Shown here: in pieces, positions 1 to 6,027 of the stretch
Layout: each line of letters opens with the position of its first letter
Position numbering within the stretch: the first letter of the stretch is position 1
Source of the DNA: Treponema sp.
GTDB taxonomy: Bacteria; Spirochaetota; Spirochaetia; Treponematales; Treponemataceae
DNA: 9,715 nucleotides
Direction: 5' to 3'
Assembly: GCA_024699205.1 (NCBI GenBank)
Contig: JAILQA010000378.1
Coordinates: 1-9,715 of the forward strand
Program-made: the position numbers and the translations under genes
Notes under the pieces: generated by a model
The model's database searches: none
What the model saw: the letters and a program-made list of their open reading frames with translations, nothing else
Told to the model about the DNA's origin: nothing

Positions 1-1443
1 AGTTGTAAAATCTGCTCCCCAGCCATCTTCTGGAATTAAATCAGGATTTCCATGATAACCTGCCGAATCCCAATACAAATCATCCATAGTGGGAAACTGT
101 GTCATTCTGTAGCCGTCCAGATATAAATCAATATAAGAAGTTTCAAGCCCGAAGCCAAGCTTTGGCGTAAAAGCAAAGTTTTTATCACAAAACTTAGCGG
201 CAAGAGGGAGAGTTAGTACAAATTGAGGATTGGAGTTGATGTCGCTATTGTTTCCATTGTTGTTATCGCTGACATCATCACTGTTAGTACTACCTAAAAT
301 CCACTTTACCTTTGCCGTATTTTTTACAGCGCCAGAAAACTGATTATGAAATCCGTCATCCGTAGAATTAAGATTTGTATATTCAAAAGTCAATCCAAGT
401 GAATCTGAAAAACTTTTCCACTTATAAAAGGAGACTGTTCCAGCATACTTAAAAGTGTTCACAAAATGCTTTGAAATATTCTCTTCAAGTTCTTTTTTCT
501 TTTCCGGCGTGATTGATTGAGATGTGCTTGTTTCAGAATAATTGCGGTTACTGCTCTGCCAGGAAAGGACATTTTCAAGTCGAATCCCATCAGCAATTTC
601 CGGCTGAATCACTTGAAAAGACAGAATGTTGTTACAATCCTTTTGCAGCCCGACAAGAGAACTATTTTCGCTTCCCGGAGTATTTTTCTTTCCAAGGTAA
701 AAAAGGTCATTCGCCGAAAACAGATTTCCCTTTCCAAAAAAGTGCTGAAAATTGATGCTGGCATTTCCGTCAAGAACCTCTGCATTTTTACGTTCACTTC
801 GGGCATTTCTATAGTTGTAAAAAAGATAACGGTTATTTGCAAAAGTTCCCTTGGCGTTAATCTTTATAAAACTTGTATCTCCAGTCTGTCCGCTGTAGCC
901 CAAAGCTTGCATAAATAAATCCAGCGGACAGTTAAAATTAAAATAAGATTTAATCATGCTGTCCGAATAAAAACTCCGACCCAGCAACTGTTTTTTAGTA
1001 GTAATATAAATTGCCCCGCCAACAGCCCCTTCATCACTTACATTTTCCGTAAAACCGCCGCGAACAATTTCAATTTTTTCAATATCGGCAATATTTATAG
1101 TAGAAAAATCAAAAGTTCCGTACTGGGCATTGTTCACACAAACTCCGTCAATAATAACGCGCACCGTTTCATCAGTAAATCCGCGGATACTAGCTTTCTG
1201 CTCCAGCCCATATGACCCATAGGAAAGCATCTGCACGCCAGCACTTTTAATCAAGTCCGCCAGCGATTCTACGTGCATTTCTTCAAGTTCTTCTGCAGTA
1301 AAAGTCTGTCTTTGCTCAACCACCGGTGAATCAATGAAGGTATAAAGATGTGGCAGGATAATTTCTTGAGCACTAAGGTCAAAACTCAAAAAAATAATAA
1401 GAGGAAAAATAAAACTCCAGAAAATAAAGTTTTTTTTATACAT
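1..1443 (-). CDS. TonB-dependent outer-membrane receptor, BtuB-like (partial, C-terminus off the left edge)
   Basis: The frame is open for 481 codons from the ATG at 1443 to the window edge, so most of the beta-barrel is missing. Residues 1-25 form a signal peptide (basic MYKK, hydrophobic core, LSA before Q26). A plug domain follows at about residues 45-150, with typical signatures: SIRGF near 85-89, VRVIIDGV near 94-101, IEKIEIVRGG near 121-130, and GAVGGAIYITT near 139-149. Near the edge (about residues 450-475) GNPDLIPE matches the NPxLKPE motif common in BtuB and vitamin or siderophore receptors. Such receptors import scarce ligands across the outer membrane using TonB energy. The ligand is inferred to be cobalamin because the gene lies downstream of a cobalamin riboswitch and a lipoprotein gene in the same direction. 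It has only a weak ribosome site (TTGAG) and a hairpin just upstream, so its expression may depend on the preceding gene. Family confidence is high; the ligand is an inference. Confidence 0.9.
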   Translation of the reverse strand, partial: MYKKNFIFWSFIFPLIIFLSFDLSAQEIILPHLYTFIDSPVVEQRQTFTAEELEEMHVESLADLIKSAGVQMLSYGSYGLEQKASIRGFTDETVRVIIDGVCVNNAQYGTFDFSTINIADIEKIEIVRGGFTENVSDEGAVGGAIYITTKKQLLGRSFYSDSMIKSYFNFNCPLDLFMQALGYSGQTGDTSFIKINAKGTFANNRYLFYNYRNARSERKNAEVLDGNASINFQHFFGKGNLFSANDLFYLGKKNTPGSENSSLVGLQKDCNNILSFQVIQPEIADGIRLENVLSWQSSNRNYSETSTSQSITPEKKKELEENISKHFVNTFKYAGTVSFYKWKSFSDSLGLTFEYTNLNSTDDGFHNQFSGAVKNTAKVKWILGSTNSDDVSDNNNGNNSDINSNPQFVLTLPLAAKFCDKNFAFTPKLGFGLETSYIDLYLDGYRMTQFPTMDDLYWDSAGYHGNPDLIPEDGWGADFTT

Positions 1444-1459
1444 AAAACTCAAGATGATA

Positions 1460-1544
1460 AAGAAGGGGAAAGCCTTCCCCTAACTCGCACTTCGTTGCTC
1501 ATTACCCCTTCTTGCGGGCAGTAGATTCAGCTTGTGCCGCCCGC
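1460..1544 (-). repeat. Intercistronic hairpin block (REP-like or partial terminator)
   Basis: The 117-bp gap between the lipoprotein stop and the TonB receptor start is packed with inverted repeats. GGGGAA (1465-1470) pairs with TTCCCC (1475-1480) over a 4-base loop. AAGAAGGGG (1460-1468) is perfectly complementary to CCCCTTCTT (1505-1513), giving a competing longer-range stem. GCGGGC (1514-1519) pairs with GCCCGC (1539-1544). Read on the minus strand, the small hairpin is followed by TTCTTT, which resembles a weak intrinsic terminator. The block is more GC-rich than its surroundings, as expected of a dispersed palindromic element. Whether it is repeated elsewhere in the genome cannot be seen here. 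Confidence 0.55.
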
Positions 1545-1560
1545 AACGCCCGGAATGGTA

Positions 1561-2055
1561 TTATTGTTTTTTCGCTTCTGTAAAATTAGCAAAATATCCA
1601 TTTTCAATTGTGAATTCTTCAATTGCTTCTTCAAGAGTTGTAGTCGCTGTAACGCCATCGGCTTTATACGCACCAGAAATTGAAATTGACGATGGAGCTA
1701 AATTTTTAAATGCAATTGCATACCATTTGCCAACATCTGGAGCGGTTTCAGAATATGTCCAGTCAGGATTTGCTGCCTTTGTATATTTTATATAGATATA
1801 TCCAGCTGTTTCCTCATCATTTGTGTAATTAATTACAAGATTATTTCCCTCATAACTACTCCAACCATCACCGTAATTTTTGAAACTTGATGCTGTAATT
1901 TCATAAGTACAATTTGTACCATCTACCCATTTACCAATTACAGTTGCGTTTTCATTAATCTCTGGCTCAGGCTTACATGCAACAAATGCAATACAACTAA
2001 CAAACAACAAAGCTAAAGATAGCTTTGCAAACTTTGAGAAAAAAGAGTTTTTCAT
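1561..2055 (-). CDS. Small lipoprotein of unknown family, under cobalamin riboswitch
   Basis: A 164-residue protein. The ATG at 2055 is chosen because GGAGA (2061-2065) lies five bases upstream; the frame extends to 2091 but that start has no ribosome site. Residues 1-26 are a lipoprotein signal (MKNSFFSKF, hydrophobic stretch) ending in a loose lipobox, FVAC with Cys27. FVSC with Cys21 is an alternative. After a short charged linker (KPEPEINEN) the mature part has a GKWVDG start, many aromatic residues and beta-prone segments (for example YIYIKYTKA near 87-95 and GKWYAIAF near 109-116), and a C-terminal FTIENGYF near 148-155. This suggests a small beta-sandwich or lipocalin-like fold. I associate the pattern with recurrent Treponema lipoproteins of unknown function. 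The gene is first after the cobalamin riboswitch and precedes a BtuB-like receptor, so a role in capturing or passing on B12 at the outer membrane is a reasonable inference. No cobalamin-binding motif is recognisable. Confidence 0.85.
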   Translation of the reverse strand: MKNSFFSKFAKLSLALLFVSCIAFVACKPEPEINENATVIGKWVDGTNCTYEITASSFKNYGDGWSSYEGNNLVINYTNDEETAGYIYIKYTKAANPDWTYSETAPDVGKWYAIAFKNLAPSSISISGAYKADGVTATTTLEEAIEEFTIENGYFANFTEAKKQ

Positions 2056-2065
2056 TATTTTCTCC

Positions 2066-2141
2066 GGGAATCGAAACTGCGCAATTCCCAAAAATTAAGG
2101 TTTGTCTCTCATACGAGAAAACATGCAAAAATAATTTTGCA
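2066..2141 (-). promoter_or_regulatory. Leader between B12 aptamer and lipoprotein start: candidate expression platform
   Basis: Four structures lie between the aptamer and the ribosome site. In minus-strand order they are: a 7-bp stem TGCAAAA/TTTTGCA (2124-2141); a 4-bp stem TCTC/GAGA (2106-2117); ACAAACCTT (2097-2105), exactly complementary to AAGGTTTGT inside the aptamer (2179-2187); and GGGAAT/ATTCCC (2066-2071 with 2084-2089), whose 3' arm abuts the GGAGA ribosome site at 2061-2065. There is no GC-rich hairpin followed by a U run, so control at translation initiation looks more likely than termination. The pairings are seen directly; their regulatory role is inferred. Confidence 0.5.
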
Positions 2142-2142
2142 G

Positions 2143-2314
2143 CGTGTACCAAAGTTTCCGGGCTCGCAGCAATTCAGAACAAACCTTCCCAAAACCCTGC
2201 TGGTTTCAGTGGTTGAACAGTTCCTCCCGGCAGCTTTGAAATCTCCCAGCTACCACACCACATACCGTTGCGCATTCAGCTCAGGCCTTGCACCTGCTTC
2301 CATTGAAATACACG
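2143..2314 (-). ncRNA. Cobalamin riboswitch aptamer
   Basis: Read on the minus strand, the conserved cobalamin elements appear in the right order. CTGCCGGGAGGAACTG (2218-2233) matches the core block usually seen as CTGCCCCCGCAACTG. CCACTG follows at 2207-2212, then GGGAAGG (2184-2190), and then a B12 box GAGCCCGGAAACTTTGG (2149-2165), compared with the usual AGYCAGGAGACC form. The ends close as a perfect 6-bp P1 helix, CGTGTA (2309-2314) with TACACG (2143-2148). The B12 box is somewhat divergent at its 3' end. The element binds adenosylcobalamin or a related corrinoid and normally lowers expression of B12 uptake or synthesis genes. Here it would control the lipoprotein and the TonB receptor. 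The family assignment comes from motif order, not from a covariance model. Confidence 0.85.
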
Positions 2315-2320
2315 TCAATA

Positions 2321-2349
2321 ATTCTAATGAAATCAATAGTCAAAATCAA
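2321..2349 (-). promoter_or_regulatory. Promoter of the B12 uptake operon
   Basis: On the minus strand, TTGATT (2344-2349) and TAGAAT (2321-2326) are separated by exactly 17 bases, a good sigma70-type arrangement. Transcription would begin near 2314, which is the first base of the riboswitch P1 helix. That agreement supports both calls. Confidence 0.6.
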
Positions 2350-2379
2350 TTAAATTGCTAAAATAATATTTTGTACGTA

Positions 2380-3258
2380 TTATGATAACTGACTTTCCTG
2401 AACTTTAACTTCTTCAGCCAGTTTCTGAACCTCTTCCAGGGATAAACCAATACAACGTGCGATTGTTTCAATAGGAATATTTTCTTTTAGAAAGTTTTTT
2501 GCAGTTTCAATCGATTTATCATGTGCTCCATCTTCATAAGCTTCTTCCTGTTTTACAGCAATATCCATCTTATAATCATATTTTGCACAAAGCATATTAA
2601 TGACCTCCCGAGATTTCCTATCTAAATAATCGGACAGAATCCCTTGTGAAATTGCTTTCTCTATTGCCTTTTTAAAAGAGCTCTTAGGAAAACGATTGTT
2701 ATAAGTATGCTCAACAATTTCAATAAACTGGCAATACTCTTTCAGAATATCACAGTTTCTGCTGATCGGCAACATTTTGGAATCAGAGCAGTTCTTCACT
2801 TTGACTACCAATTCCAGTTTACTGTCGTCTTTTTCGTAAAACGCATCAGACAATCGCAGTTACTGTTCAGGTGGAAGTTTATCTTTTCCAACATATACAA
2901 CGTAAAAGTCAGGATTGGGAATCTTGTAAACTTTTTCTGCATAACGTTTTCGTATTGGAACAATTCCTTCATAAATCCGGGTAACATATTCAAGACAGCG
3001 GAATGGCATGTTTCCGTTTACTGTGCTCTGGTGTTCCACAAGTACAATAAGTTTGCCATTAATCTCCCAACTGACATCGTTGTTGAATGTTTTGTACAGT
3101 GCCTGCTCAATAACTTTACGCTCAAGAGAAACTTCCTCAAGCTTAAAATCTGTTCCGGCCAGTGCATTGTACAATTCCAAAAAGTTTTTCTTACCGTCGC
3201 GGTCAGAACCGAATAAATCTGTAAATACAGAATCCTTGTACTTTTTTCTAAAAGCCAT
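2380..3258 (-). pseudogene. Rpn family PDDEXK nuclease / putative transposase, interrupted by an in-frame stop
   Basis: Two adjacent open stretches in the same frame together form one Rpn-family protein (recombination-promoting nuclease / putative transposase, PDDEXK_2 type). The start at 3258 (MAFRKKYKDS) has AAGGG a few bases upstream; an upstream ATG at 3282 is less convincing. The N-terminal part has the DxxFxxLFG opening (residues 9-17) and the nuclease core with Asp61 followed by VEHQS (Glu75-x-Gln77). Codon 133 is TAA (2860-2862), between KLPPEQ and LRLSDAF. Intact relatives typically have Glu there, so one G-to-T change (GAA to TAA) explains the break. The frame then continues to 2380 with the expected C-terminal segment, including an HTH-like IPIETIARCIGLSLEEVQ. 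Full length would be about 292 residues, normal for the family. No terminal inverted repeats are visible; these genes usually occur singly in many copies per genome. A short N-terminal nuclease fragment could still be made. Confidence 0.85.
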
Positions 3259-3372
3259 ATAAACCCTTCTTTTGATAAACAAGTTTTCTTACACATTAAT
3301 TAGTCGAAATTGTAAAAAAAACTGCGGCTTTTTGAGAAAAAAGTTAAAAAAAAGATTTTATTCTTAATTTCA

Positions 3373-3399
3373 TTTGCAGTTTGTTTAACAAACTGCAAA
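3373..3399. terminator. Strong AT-rich hairpin, possible transcription end region
   Basis: TTTGCAGTTTG (3373-3383) and CAAACTGCAAA (3389-3399) form a perfect 11-bp stem, with one further possible T-A pair around a very short loop. It sits in the 163-bp gap between the start of the Rpn pseudogene and the stop of the U32 gene. There is no U run directly after it on either strand; A/T tracts at 3331-3360 lie further on. It may assist termination or protect the U32 mRNA 3' end. Confidence 0.4.
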
Positions 3400-3447
3400 A
3401 GCAGCTGGTAACAATGTATATTAAAATATAAGGGTTCAGCTGCTTTT
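3397..3447 (-). terminator. Hairpin at the 3' end of the U32 gene, likely terminator
   Basis: On the minus strand the U32 stop codon overlaps the start of a perfect 11-bp inverted repeat: AAAAGCAGCTG (3437-3447) pairs with CAGCTGCTTTT (3397-3407). The 29-base interval contains a smaller AT stem, TATATT/AATATA. The 3' arm ends in TTTT. Because the sequence is symmetric it could also act on plus-strand transcripts. Its last bases are shared with the neighbouring stem at 3373-3399. Confidence 0.5.
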
Positions 3448-4927
3448 ACCTTCCCGTGTCTCTAATTTTTCCTTCAACATAATCCGGATCGAGGGTGCGC
3501 AGCAGGCTTGCAGGAGGTAAAGTGTATTTTGTGTAAATTACGCAGGGATGACCGTCGCAAACCCAGTTTAATTTTGTACCGGTTTGCGGATTGATAATAA
3601 AATATTCATCTGGGGTAACAGTCAGGCTTACAAAATCAGGGGAAACAAACTCAATGTTTTCGTTACATTTAATCATGTTCAGTGGGAGCATACCGTACAT
3701 TTTCCAGCCGTCTTTTTTCTCAAAAGGAATTACCTTGCGGTCGGTGTGAATCTCTAAATCTTTTAAGCGGGCTTCGCGGGCAGCCGGATGCATTTTTTCA
3801 AGGGCAGATGTAAAATCAGAATAATTTTTTTGTCCAAGCTCGTAGATTTTTTCAAAAGCTTCACCTGTGATTTCCTCTTCAATTTCTGCAGCCAGTTGGT
3901 ATTTAGAATCACTTGCACCGGTCGTAGTTTCATCGGCATTTGCTTTATTATAGTAAAAACCACTTGTGCTTTCTCTGTGGCTAACGTTTTCAAGTTCATC
4001 AATAAAAGGACGGGCTTCTTCTGCTGTAATTTTTCCTTCAAGAGCATCCAGCGCCTTTCTGTAGGCACGGGTAACCATTGCAACATAGTAAACGCTCTTC
4101 ATACGACCTTCAATTTTGAGTGAATCTACTCCAGCCGCCTTAAAATCAGCAAGATTATCTATCATGCGCAAATCTTTAGAAGACAAAATTGCAGTAAAAT
4201 CATCGCCTTCAAAAACAGGAAAATATTCTCCTTTACGCTGTTCCTCTTCCAAAAGCAGCAGACCTGATTGAGCAAGCCTTTTTTCTGCAGAAAGGTCATC
4301 AGCGTTTGTAAGTTTTCCTTCCTTTACAGAAAAGTTCCAGCGGCAGGTATGGGAACAAAATCCGCTCTGAGCACTTCTTCCAGTTAAATATGCGCTCATA
4401 AGACAGCGGCCGGCATAAGCAATACACATGGCACCGTGGACAAAAGCTTCTAATTCCATATCAGGTACAGAATCTTTTATACGCTTTATCTGATCAAGGG
4501 AGATTTCGCGCCCTAAAACAATTCTGGAAAATCCCAGTTTTTGATACATTTTTACTGCTTCGGAATTAACACAGCTTGCCTGGGTAGAAAGATGCAGCTG
4601 GGCATTTGGAAACTCTTTTTGCAGCAAGGGAACAATTCCAATATCCTGAACAATAAAGGCATCAATCGGGTATTGCTTAAAATAATCAAGATTCTGTTTG
4701 AGGGCATCAATTTCTTCATCATGAAAGGAAATATTTAAGGCACAGTGAAGACGTTTTCCCGGATATTTATTTTTGAGTTCGATTACTTTTTTGTATTCAT
4801 CTTCGTAAAAATTATCAGCCTTAACCCGGAGCGAAAACTTTTTAAGACCGATGTAAGCAGCATCGGCACCGTAAGCATAAGCGTAAGATAATTTTTCAAC
4901 ATTTCCTGCTGGGGATAAAAGTTCCAT
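3446..4927 (-). CDS. U32-family Fe-S protein, probable TrhP-like tRNA hydroxylation factor
   Basis: A 493-residue protein beginning MELLSPAGNVEKL, the standard U32 opening. The start at 4927 has GGAG (4935-4938) seven bases upstream. Residues 160-178 fit the PROSITE U32 signature exactly: Glu160, Phe162, Gly165, Cys168, Gly173, Cys175 and Ser178. Cys168, Cys175, Cys191 and Cys195 are candidate iron-sulphur ligands. LKIEGRMKS and the following YYVA are also typical. The family was first named as a collagenase-like peptidase, but E. coli members RlhA and TrhP (YegQ) hydroxylate 23S rRNA C2501 and tRNA U34. The length and C-terminal extension look closer to TrhP, which depends on prephenate. Relative to my recollection of homologues, about 27 extra residues (roughly 203-230) lie between the FCSHTCRW block and the GEYFPV block. 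The hydrolase gene lies 47 bp upstream on the same strand, so the two may be co-transcribed. Family is certain; the exact substrate is not. Confidence 0.9.
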   Translation of the reverse strand: MELLSPAGNVEKLSYAYAYGADAAYIGLKKFSLRVKADNFYEDEYKKVIELKNKYPGKRLHCALNISFHDEEIDALKQNLDYFKQYPIDAFIVQDIGIVPLLQKEFPNAQLHLSTQASCVNSEAVKMYQKLGFSRIVLGREISLDQIKRIKDSVPDMELEAFVHGAMCIAYAGRCLMSAYLTGRSAQSGFCSHTCRWNFSVKEGKLTNADDLSAEKRLAQSGLLLLEEEQRKGEYFPVFEGDDFTAILSSKDLRMIDNLADFKAAGVDSLKIEGRMKSVYYVAMVTRAYRKALDALEGKITAEEARPFIDELENVSHRESTSGFYYNKANADETTTGASDSKYQLAAEIEEEITGEAFEKIYELGQKNYSDFTSALEKMHPAAREARLKDLEIHTDRKVIPFEKKDGWKMYGMLPLNMIKCNENIEFVSPDFVSLTVTPDEYFIINPQTGTKLNWVCDGHPCVIYTKYTLPPASLLRTLDPDYVEGKIRDTGR

Positions 4928-4974
4928 ATAACAACTCCAAAACTAAACAAATCATTCAAACACTGAGCATAAAA

Positions 4975-5979
4975 TCAGGCTTCTGAACTTAAGGAAGAAA
5001 CAAGCTTAGGCTGATTTTCTATTTTTACGGCTTCATCACCGGCTGAATCTTCCGTGATGATTTTTCCGACTTTATCAAGAGCAAGGTGAGATTCATGAAG
5101 ATATTCATCGGCCATCTGAAACATAAACATCATATTCGGCCAGATATCAAGCTCGCATTTGTTGCCCAAAGATCTTAGTCTGTCACAAAAAGCTCTGGCA
5201 TTTTCCAGAAGGATTTCCTTTTCTCCCATTTGAATAAAAGTTGGAGGAAAAGAAGTGAGCTGTTCATCTTCTGCAAGCAGGGGCGAAACATAAGGGATAT
5301 TTGTATTTGAACTGAAAGTATAATCAGAAGCACTTTTACGCAGAATATCGCTGCTCAATACTTCATCACTGAGTTTTTTTGTGGTAATCAGCTTTGAGTT
5401 TTCCGACAAATCCAGCCAGGGAGAAAAAAATACAATGTGCTTTATGCAGTTTCGGTAGCGTTCTCGCAGATTAAAAAGAAGAGCGCAGGCAATAGAAGCC
5501 CCGGAACCATCAGCAGTAATGATTATTTCGGGCATAAGAGTTTTTTCTCCCTTTTGTGTGTTCAAGGAAGCAGAAACCTGTTCTTCTGTAAATACAGCAC
5601 GGAATACATTCTGAATATCTTCGATTGCGGCTGGATATGGAAAAGCTGGGGAAAGACGGAACTCAGGAACTACAACGCGGCAAAAGCATTTTGTGGCAAG
5701 AGAACTGCAAAAACTTCTGTAGGCAACTCGTGAACCGCCCGAAAAACAGCCGCCGTGAATATAAATCATTATTCGGTTGGAAGAATAGATTTCTGGCACG
5801 AGAATATCACAATCAGTATTGCCGTATTTGTATTCATTGCGCTCAACATTATTCGGAAGAAATACAGTTTTATAATTTGAGTCAAGTTTTTCTCTGAAGG
5901 TATCTACATTCGACTTTGAATTGTAGGTCAGAAGCTTTAATTTTTTGATTGCGCCCTTTCTGTCGTTTTTGCCTGTCAT
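4975..5979 (-). CDS. Alpha/beta hydrolase fold-3 (HSL-type) protein, apparently catalytically degenerate
   Basis: A 334-residue protein of the hormone-sensitive-lipase / acetyl-esterase group. The oxyanion motif HGGCFSGG (residues 75-82) and the family segment VVPEFRLSPAFPYPAAIED (103-121) are well kept. The nucleophile elbow, normally GDSAG, reads ADGSG (156-160), so the Ser position holds Gly158 and a Ser is displaced by one residue. The usual catalytic His in the WPxMxHVFQ pattern is replaced by Phe285 (WPNMMFMFQ, 280-288). An acidic residue, Glu255 in MGEKEILL, occupies the third triad position. Either the enzyme is inactive and serves as a binding protein, or it uses an unusual geometry. 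There is no signal peptide, so it is cytoplasmic. A hydrophilic C-terminal tail follows residue 308. The ATG at 5979 has no ribosome site at the normal distance; a TATAAT box lies 10 bases upstream (5989-5994), suggesting a leaderless or nearly leaderless mRNA. The gene is divergent from metA. Confidence 0.85.
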   Translation of the reverse strand: MTGKNDRKGAIKKLKLLTYNSKSNVDTFREKLDSNYKTVFLPNNVERNEYKYGNTDCDILVPEIYSSNRIMIYIHGGCFSGGSRVAYRSFCSSLATKCFCRVVVPEFRLSPAFPYPAAIEDIQNVFRAVFTEEQVSASLNTQKGEKTLMPEIIITADGSGASIACALLFNLRERYRNCIKHIVFFSPWLDLSENSKLITTKKLSDEVLSSDILRKSASDYTFSSNTNIPYVSPLLAEDEQLTSFPPTFIQMGEKEILLENARAFCDRLRSLGNKCELDIWPNMMFMFQMADEYLHESHLALDKVGKIITEDSAGDEAVKIENQPKLVSSLSSEA

Positions 5980-5987
5980 ATTCTATA

Positions 5988-6022
5988 TATTATAGCAAAT
6001 CAAGCTCCTTTTTGCTATAATA
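5988..6022. promoter_or_regulatory. Divergent promoter/operator: perfect 12-bp inverted repeat with a -10 box on each strand
   Basis: TATTATAGCAAA (5988-5999) and TTTGCTATAATA (6011-6022) are perfect inverted copies, 11 bases apart. Each arm contains TATAAT: on the plus strand at 6016-6021, six bases before the metA ATG, and on the minus strand at 5989-5994, nine bases before the hydrolase ATG. Neither gene has a Shine-Dalgarno sequence at the usual distance. The spacer holds AAGGAG on the minus strand (6005-6010), too far (25 bases) from the hydrolase start unless the repeat folds in RNA. No good -35 element is visible. The symmetry would also suit a dimeric repressor binding over both start sites. 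Confidence 0.55.
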
Positions 6023-6027
6023 ACCTT

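Noticed and set aside
513..918. Plus-strand open frames of 80 and 133 codons
   Set aside because: They lie antisense to the clearly coding TonB receptor frame, have no family resemblance and no supporting ribosome sites.
2056..2091. Longer N-terminus for the lipoprotein (start at 2091)
   Set aside because: It would place 12 unrelated residues before a standard lipoprotein signal, and the good ribosome site GGAGA serves the ATG at 2055.
2025..2361. Plus-strand open frames over the lipoprotein leader
   Set aside because: They cover the cobalamin riboswitch in antisense; codon content reflects the structured RNA, not a protein.
2380..2853. Separate gene starting at TTG 2853
   Set aside because: It is the in-frame continuation of the Rpn protein after the TAA at 2860-2862; the TTG has no ribosome site and the family motif runs across it.
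2380..3282. Complete insertion sequence with terminal inverted repeats
   Set aside because: No matching terminal inverted repeats or target duplications were found around the Rpn pseudogene; members of this family usually occur as single genes without them.
3008..3296. Other-frame open stretches over the Rpn N-terminal region
   Set aside because: They overlap the recognisable Rpn reading frame and show no family features.
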